From an uncultured Woeseiaceae bacterium (GTDB taxonomy: Bacteria > Pseudomonadota > Gammaproteobacteria > Steroidobacterales > Woeseiaceae), in the NCBI GenBank assembly GCA_945788625.1, contig CALZMQ010000001.1, forward strand, positions 1 to 64,000: 64,000 nt of DNA. Direction: 5' to 3'. The translations under genes were made by a program, and so were the position numbers. The notes under the pieces were generated by a model, which was not told the DNA's origin, ran no database searches, and saw nothing but the letters and a program-made list of their open reading frames with translations. Position 1 is the first letter of the stretch, and the number at the start of each line of letters is the position of its first letter. Below are positions 59,432 through 64,000 of this stretch, piece by piece.

Positions 59432-60454
59432 ATGTTCGGACGCATCTATTCGATCTTCAAAGGGCGCAATCGTGAGTTCCTGCGCGACCGTTCGTCACTT
59501 GCCTGGAACCTGTTGCTGCCGGTCGTACTCATGTTCGGACTTGCCTTCGCGTTCGGCAATGACCGTAATGCCTACACGGTCGGTGTATTGCAGGACGGTG
59601 AGGAAATAGTCGCCGACCAGCACGCGTTTCTCGGCATGCGCTACATCCGTTTCGTGGCAACCTCCGACCGGGAGGATGCGCTGCGCAAGCTGGCGCGTCA
59701 TCAGCTCGACCTGCTGGTCGAGTTCGGTGACGTACCCCGTTACTGGGTCAACCCGGATTCGCCCAAAGGGCAGTTCGTCGAACTGGCGCTGCTGCAGTCC
59801 GAGGCCAACACGCCAGCCACGATCGAGAAGCAGCAGATCCACGGCGAGGCCGTAAGTTACGCCGACTGGGTGTTGCCCGGCATCCTGGGTATGAACATGA
59901 TGTTCAGCAGCCTGTTCGGCGTGGGCTACGTCGTCGTGCGCTACCGCAAAAACGGCTTTCTCAAGCGACTGCGCGCGACGCCCCTGTCCTCGCTGGAGTT
60001 CATTACGGCGCAGGTCGCCTCGCGTATGGTACTGATCATGGGCATCACGGTGTTCGTCTACACCGGCACGCATCTCATTCTCGACACACGCATGGAAGGC
60101 AACTATTTCACGCTGTTTCTGGTTGCCGCCGTCGGCGCGATATCGATGGTATCACTGGGGCTCGTGGTGTCGGCGCGTGTCACCAGCGAAGAACTGGCAG
60201 GCGGTCTTCTGAATATGATCAACTGGCCGATGATGTTGCTGTCGGGCGTCTGGTTCTCACTCGAGGGTGCCGGGCCGATCGTACAGAACGCCGCCAAGGT
60301 ATTTCCCCTGACGCATGTGTTAAATTCCGCTCGCGCCGTCATGCTGGACGGCGCGACGCTGGCAGACGTCGGGCCGAGCCTGTTGGCACTCACTGCCATG
60401 AGTGCGGTATTTTTCGGCATCGGCGCAAAAGTGTTTCGCTGGGGCCAGTATTAG
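59432..60454 (+). CDS. ABC-2 type transporter permease
   Basis: This 340-residue protein has one N-terminal helix (LAWNLLLPVVLMFGLAFAF), a large periplasmic loop of about 120 residues, then five helices (WVLPGILGMNMMFSSLFGVG, VLIMGITVFVYTGTHLIL, LFLVAAVGAISMVSLGLVV). This is the topology of ABC-2 exporters (YhhJ/NodJ-like). It acts with the ATPase encoded upstream. The substrate, perhaps a drug, lipid or polysaccharide, cannot be deduced. Confidence 0.92.
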   Translation: MFGRIYSIFKGRNREFLRDRSSLAWNLLLPVVLMFGLAFAFGNDRNAYTVGVLQDGEEIVADQHAFLGMRYIRFVATSDREDALRKLARHQLDLLVEFGDVPRYWVNPDSPKGQFVELALLQSEANTPATIEKQQIHGEAVSYADWVLPGILGMNMMFSSLFGVGYVVVRYRKNGFLKRLRATPLSSLEFITAQVASRMVLIMGITVFVYTGTHLILDTRMEGNYFTLFLVAAVGAISMVSLGLVVSARVTSEELAGGLLNMINWPMMLLSGVWFSLEGAGPIVQNAAKVFPLTHVLNSARAVMLDGATLADVGPSLLALTAMSAVFFGIGAKVFRWGQY

Positions 60455-60463
60455 GCGCGCAAT

Positions 60464-61276
60464 ATGCCCATGAACTATTCACTCGTTGATATCGGCGCGA
60501 ATCTCGCGCACGACAGTTTCGATGACGATCGGGACGAAGTCCTTGCGCGTGCGGCCGACGCAGGCGTTGCGAAAATCATCGTCACGGGGAGCAGCAATCA
60601 AAGCAACGTGCAAGCTTCCGCACTCGCGGAGTCGAATCCCGGAGTTTTGTATTCGACGGCCGGCGTGCACCCCCATCATGCGTCCGACTACGACGATGAA
60701 AGTGACGCGCTGATCCGCCGCCTTATCGAGAAAGACGTCGTTGTTGCCGTGGGTGAATGCGGCCTCGACTACTTCCGGAATTTCTCGCCGCGCGATGCGC
60801 AGCTCGATGCCTTCCGGCGGCAACTCGAGATCGCCAGGGAGTCCGGACTGCCGGTGTTTCTGCATCAGCGAGATGCCCATGATGACTTCATCGAGGTACT
60901 CGAACCGGCACTGCCCGACCTCAGCCGTGCGGTCGCCCATTGCTTTACGGGCGAAGGCGAATCGCTGCACGAGTACATTGCAATGGGGCTGTACATCGGG
61001 ATCACGGGGTGGATTTGCGACGAGCGGCGCGGCCAGCACCTGCACGACATCGTCCCGGTAATCCCGGACGATCGGTTGCTCATCGAAACGGATGCGCCCT
61101 ACCTGCTGCCCCGGACCTTTCAGCCCAAGCCAAAGACGCGGCGCAACGAGCCTGCCTATCTGACCGAGGTGTTGAAGACGGTGGCCGAGGCGCGCGGTCA
61201 GAGTACGGATCACGTCGCGCAGATCACCACCGAGAATGCCGAGCGTTTTTTTGCGCTGGGCCAGGCTGTGAAATAG
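60464..61276 (+). CDS. tatD: TatD family 3'-5' exonuclease
   Basis: This 270-residue metal-dependent DNase follows E. coli TatD closely (DIGANLAHDSFDDDRDEVLA, STAGVHPHHAS, VVAVGECGLDYFRNFSP, HCFTGEGESL, YIGITGWICDERRGQHL, LIETDAPYLLPR). Metal-binding His, Glu and Asp residues are intact. Either of two near ATGs (60464 or 60470) could start it. It is ten bases after the permease gene. Confidence 0.93.
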   Translation: MPMNYSLVDIGANLAHDSFDDDRDEVLARAADAGVAKIIVTGSSNQSNVQASALAESNPGVLYSTAGVHPHHASDYDDESDALIRRLIEKDVVVAVGECGLDYFRNFSPRDAQLDAFRRQLEIARESGLPVFLHQRDAHDDFIEVLEPALPDLSRAVAHCFTGEGESLHEYIAMGLYIGITGWICDERRGQHLHDIVPVIPDDRLLIETDAPYLLPRTFQPKPKTRRNEPAYLTEVLKTVAEARGQSTDHVAQITTENAERFFALGQAVK

Positions 61277-61297
61277 CCAGGGTCGAGGAGAAAACGA

Positions 61298-61825
61298 ATG
61301 CCGGACGGGCTGGAAATCCGCGACAGCGCGGAAGGAGATTTCGATGCGATCGAAATGCTGTATCCGGAAGCGTTTCCGGAAGAGAATCTCCTCCCCCTGG
61401 TTAGAGACCTGCTAAAGGATCCGACGATCACGGCATCGCTTGTCGGGACAATCGAGTCGAGGATTGCGGCACACGCGATCTTCACGTACTGCGGGGTGGC
61501 GGGTAGCAGCGTCAAATCTGCGCTGCTCGGGCCACTCGCTGTCGCGCCGACATGGCAACGGCAGGGAATCGGGACTGCATTGGTGCGAGCCGGTCTGCAA
61601 CGGGTTTTGAACGCGGACGTGCGCCTGGTCTGTGTATTGGGCGACCCCGCGTTCTATAGCCGCCTCGGATTCGCGCGCGAGTCATCTGTCGAGCCGCCTT
61701 ACCGCTTGCCACCCGAGTGGGACGATGCATGGCAGTCACAATACCTCGGCGACACCAGGATACCGATCGCCGGAAAACTGTCCGTTCCCCCGCAGTGGCT
61801 CCAACCGGCCCTGTGGGCGCCTTGA
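61298..61825 (+). CDS. GNAT N-acetyltransferase (COG3153-like)
   Basis: This 175-residue acetyltransferase has the acetyl-CoA site LGPLAVAPTWQRQGIGTALV and the conserved AGLQRVL and VLGDPAFYSRLGFARES segments. The family is broad and the acceptor is unknown. GAGGAG precedes the ATG. It is followed by a long palindromic hairpin and the convergent NERD gene. Confidence 0.92.
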   Translation: MPDGLEIRDSAEGDFDAIEMLYPEAFPEENLLPLVRDLLKDPTITASLVGTIESRIAAHAIFTYCGVAGSSVKSALLGPLAVAPTWQRQGIGTALVRAGLQRVLNADVRLVCVLGDPAFYSRLGFARESSVEPPYRLPPEWDDAWQSQYLGDTRIPIAGKLSVPPQWLQPALWAP

Positions 61826-61848
61826 ATCATCTAAAGAACCGGTTTGTG

Positions 61849-61935
61849 GAGAAAGGTGTCGAGAAAGGTGTCAGGTTTATTTTTTATTCGGCGCAGCGAC
61901 CGCTGCGCCGAATAAAAAATAAACCTGACACCTTT
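61849..61935. repeat. Long palindrome with perfect 35-bp arms, possible bidirectional terminator
   Basis: Arm 61864-61898 and arm 61901-61935 are exact reverse complements around a two-base centre. The core is GGTGTCAGGTTTATTTTTT and the apex CGGCGCAGCG. A 12-base tandem repeat GAGAAAGGTGTC (61849-61860, 61861-61872) precedes it. It fills the gap between convergent genes, where it would stop transcription both ways, and shares its style with the element at 27-113. Confidence 0.8.
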
Positions 61936-61943
61936 TCACTGAC

Positions 61944-62549
61944 CTAAAGACGTCGTCGGTTCAGGATCTCGCCGACCTCGGCACTGAGCGCCGCTCTCCT
62001 GATCAGGTCCCAGTGCGGCCGGAATGCCTCGATCTTGAACTTGACCGCCTTCTTGTCGCTTTCACCGAATTCCTCCTGAAGCTCGGCGAGCGAACACACC
62101 AGTCCTGGTATACCCTTGGTGAACTCGGCGCCATCGAGAAACACGATGCGGCCGGCGACGGGCACCTGCCGCACGATCTGGCGAACGGCCGCGATGCGGT
62201 CGTAGAGCGCAGGTTGCGGATTCGAAAACGTAAAGCGGCGATCGTCGCTGATTACCGTCCAGTCCTGCATTTTGTCGCTGCCGAAGACGGTTCCCTTGAC
62301 GTCCTTGACTTCGATAATCAACAGTCCCTGCGACGTGAGCAGCAGTTGGTCAACCTGGATCTCACCTTCGTCGGCACTGGGAATTACCAGCCCCTCGAAG
62401 CGCTCGAAGCTGATGTTGTTGAGGATTTTTTCGAGGCCGCTGCCGCTGCTGCGGAATTTCCGGTACAACAGCCACACGGCCGCAAGCGCAAGTGCCGCGA
62501 TCGCAAGCAACGGCCAGGAGGTCAAAATCGAGTCTTGAAGGTCGGGCAT
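61944..62549 (-). CDS. Membrane-anchored NERD-domain protein
   Basis: This 201-residue protein has one N-terminal helix (LLAIAALALAAVWLLYRKF) followed by a NERD domain: GEIQVDQLLLTSQGLLIIEV, KDVKGTVFG, YDRIAAVRQIVRQ. The acidic D and E-x-K residues of this nuclease-related fold are present. Its role is not known; NERD proteins are suspected to process nucleic acids. The C-terminus is basic (GEILNRRRL). Confidence 0.82.
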   Translation of the reverse strand: MPDLQDSILTSWPLLAIAALALAAVWLLYRKFRSSGSGLEKILNNISFERFEGLVIPSADEGEIQVDQLLLTSQGLLIIEVKDVKGTVFGSDKMQDWTVISDDRRFTFSNPQPALYDRIAAVRQIVRQVPVAGRIVFLDGAEFTKGIPGLVCSLAELQEEFGESDKKAVKFKIEAFRPHWDLIRRAALSAEVGEILNRRRL

Positions 62550-62578
62550 CGGAATCCGTTCTCTGTGGTCGGATTATC

Positions 62579-63880
62579 CTAAATATCGTCGATTGCCAAG
62601 GCAAGCTCGGCAATATCCGGCCTGATGGTCACCGAACGCGCGGGCCGCGAGAGTATCTCACGAAGTTCCGGCGGTAACGGCACGGTCTCGCCGATGATGG
62701 GTTCGACAATGGTCTCGAACTTCGCCGGATGCGCGGTAGCAACCAGTATCCAGTCATGCGCAGCCGAGATCTCCGGTTCGAGTTGCCGCCAGGTATGCGT
62801 TGCCGTTGCCGTGTGCGGGCAAGTAGCGAACCCGAACTCGGCGAAGTCGCTCTTGATCGCTGCCTGTATCTCATCGTCGGTCACCGACAATACGCCCAGT
62901 CGTTCGCGCAGCACATCGGCCTCGCCCACCAGGTTACGCAGGCGTTCCATGTTGCTGGGATCGCCGACGTCCATGGCCGATGCGAGCGTCTGCAGGCTGG
63001 CACGCGGCAACCATTCGAGCGTTTCGAAGTAATCGGCTATGGTGCGATTCGCGTTCGTTGCGAGAATCACCGGCCCGATCGGCAGGCCCATCTCCCGCGC
63101 CATGACGCAGGCCAGCGCATTGCCCAGGTTGCCGGTCGGAATGATGAATCCGGGTTCGTTCCCGGTGCGCCGATAATGCCGGATGCTCGCGTCCGCGTAG
63201 TACGTAGTCTGTGGCAGCAAGCGGCCGATATTGATGCTGTTTGCCGAGCTGAATCGATGCGTGAGGGTCAATTCCGTATCGGCCATCGCGGTCTTGACCA
63301 GGGCCTGGCACTCGTCGAACGAGCCCTTCACTTTCAGCGAGAGCACGTTGTCGCTCCAGCAGCAGAGCTGATGGGCCTGCCGCTCCGACACGCGCCCGTC
63401 CGGGAACAACACCACCACTCGCATGCCCGGCCGGGCGTCGAATGCGGCTGCGACGGCGCCGCCGGTGTCACCAGAGGTCGCAACCAGTATCGTCAGCGGC
63501 GAAGCCGTGTCTTCCTGCAACCGCGACAGGCAGGCGGCGAGAAACCCGGCACCGACGTCTTTGAACGCCGCCGTCGGGCCGTGGTAGAGCTCCAGCAAAG
63601 ATACGTCACCAGCGGCAGCAGGAAGTGCGGTGGCCGGAATCGGAAACTTGAAGGTTTCGGCGAGTATCGCGTCGAGATCGTCGATGAGATTCGACCCCTC
63701 GAAAAACGGTCGCAACAGGACGTGCGCCACGCCGGGTATCGAATCGCTGCCATCGAAATCGGAGACCGCGAACGACGGCAAGGCCTGCGGCAGAAACAAA
63801 CCGCCGTCATCGGCTATTCCCTTGCGCAGTGCGACGTCGAGCGTGACAGGTCCGCTGTCGCGGGTGCTGAAATAGTTCAT
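62579..63880 (-). CDS. thrC: Threonine synthase
   Basis: This 433-residue PLP enzyme makes threonine from O-phosphohomoserine. The PLP lysine is in HGPTAAFKDVGAGFLA and the phosphate site in VATSGDTGGAVAAAF. NSINIGRLLPQTTYY and PTGNLGNALACVMAREMG are family motifs. ATG 63880 is two bases after the stop of the upstream gene, which has homoserine-kinase features, so the two are one operon. Confidence 0.96.
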   Translation of the reverse strand: MNYFSTRDSGPVTLDVALRKGIADDGGLFLPQALPSFAVSDFDGSDSIPGVAHVLLRPFFEGSNLIDDLDAILAETFKFPIPATALPAAAGDVSLLELYHGPTAAFKDVGAGFLAACLSRLQEDTASPLTILVATSGDTGGAVAAAFDARPGMRVVVLFPDGRVSERQAHQLCCWSDNVLSLKVKGSFDECQALVKTAMADTELTLTHRFSSANSINIGRLLPQTTYYADASIRHYRRTGNEPGFIIPTGNLGNALACVMAREMGLPIGPVILATNANRTIADYFETLEWLPRASLQTLASAMDVGDPSNMERLRNLVGEADVLRERLGVLSVTDDEIQAAIKSDFAEFGFATCPHTATATHTWRQLEPEISAAHDWILVATAHPAKFETIVEPIIGETVPLPPELREILSRPARSVTIRPDIAELALAIDDI

Positions 63881-63882
63881 CG

Positions 63883-64000
63883 TCAGGTCTCGATACGAGC
63901 ACCGGGCGCCGTCATGGGACTGACCCAGGACTGGCAGCCGATGCCCTGTCCCCGGCAAGCCTGCTCCATCGCACTGGCAATATTGTGCGCATGGTTTGCC
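63883..64000 (-). CDS. thrB: Homoserine kinase, C-terminal end (cut by window edge)
   Basis: Only the last 38 residues are in the window, on the minus strand, ending SWVSPMTAPGARIET with the stop at 63885-63883. A helix (NIASAMEQACRGQGIGCQ) followed by a strand and GARI at the end is typical of GHMP-family ThrB. The two-base gap to thrC and the known thrB-thrC order support the call. Confidence 0.7.
   Translation of the reverse strand, partial: ANHAHNIASAMEQACRGQGIGCQSWVSPMTAPGARIET

Overview
The window reads as a chromosomal segment of a GC-rich, probably marine gammaproteobacterium. The evidence is a full set of gammaproteobacterial housekeeping genes (uvrC, pgsA, fumC, purB, mnmA, acnA, roxA, tatD, mazG, thrC) next to a TonB-dependent receptor, a TPR-sulfotransferase, a DUF5916 outer-membrane protein and a very large RHS protein. 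This mix is familiar from Woeseiaceae-like and related Chromatiales or Steroidobacterales lineages. That placement is an inference from gene content only; there is no rRNA here.

Layout. Positions 1-2.0 kb hold an HNH endonuclease gene cut by the window edge and carrying an in-frame palindromic element, then tRNA-Val, tRNA-Leu and tRNA-Cys. A 0.9 kb cassette in this stretch is bounded by two copies of the tRNA-Leu 3' end and carries one caspase-like ORF. Positions 2.0-9.7 kb hold a sialidase-like lipoprotein and a surface cluster (DUF5916 barrel, TonB-dependent receptor, TPR-sulfotransferase). Positions 9.8-15.3 kb hold a Lon-like ATPase-protease, a small overlapping partner and an OPT-family transporter. 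Positions 15.4-25.4 kb are an accessory region of visibly lower GC: a 2314-residue RHS/SpvB protein, two small membrane proteins and a kinase-HDOD fusion. Positions 25.6-36.9 kb hold tRNA-Gly, pgsA-uvrC-udg, icd, rluE, class II DAHP synthase, an ALDH7-type dehydrogenase, a one-domain asparaginase and an NfeD-stomatin pair.

Positions 36.9-40.0 kb hold a PhoPQ-like two-component system with a PepSY protein and a glycine-zipper protein, preceded by two direct-repeat response-regulator boxes. Positions 40.0-45.4 kb hold mazG, nudL and fumC, and, divergently, purB and roxA. Positions 45.5-53.4 kb hold small envelope genes, a GNAT pseudogene, mnmA, acnA overlapping a sirtuin, and a DUF2333 gene. 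Positions 53.4-56.8 kb hold a metal-uptake cluster (permease, binding protein, outer-membrane protein, DUF2946-like protein) with no ABC ATPase. Positions 56.9-64.0 kb hold a YgjP-type peptidase, a beta-helix repeat protein, an ABC exporter, tatD, a GNAT gene, a long hairpin, a NERD protein, thrC and the last codons of thrB.

The most notable signals are the tRNA-Leu-bounded cassette, two long palindromic elements of one style, the RHS C-terminal domain with an adjacent membrane-protein gene, the PhoP-type boxes, and a recurring layout in which a -10-like hexamer ends exactly six bases before the start codon, suggesting leaderless transcripts. None of these is proven to be a new system from sequence alone.
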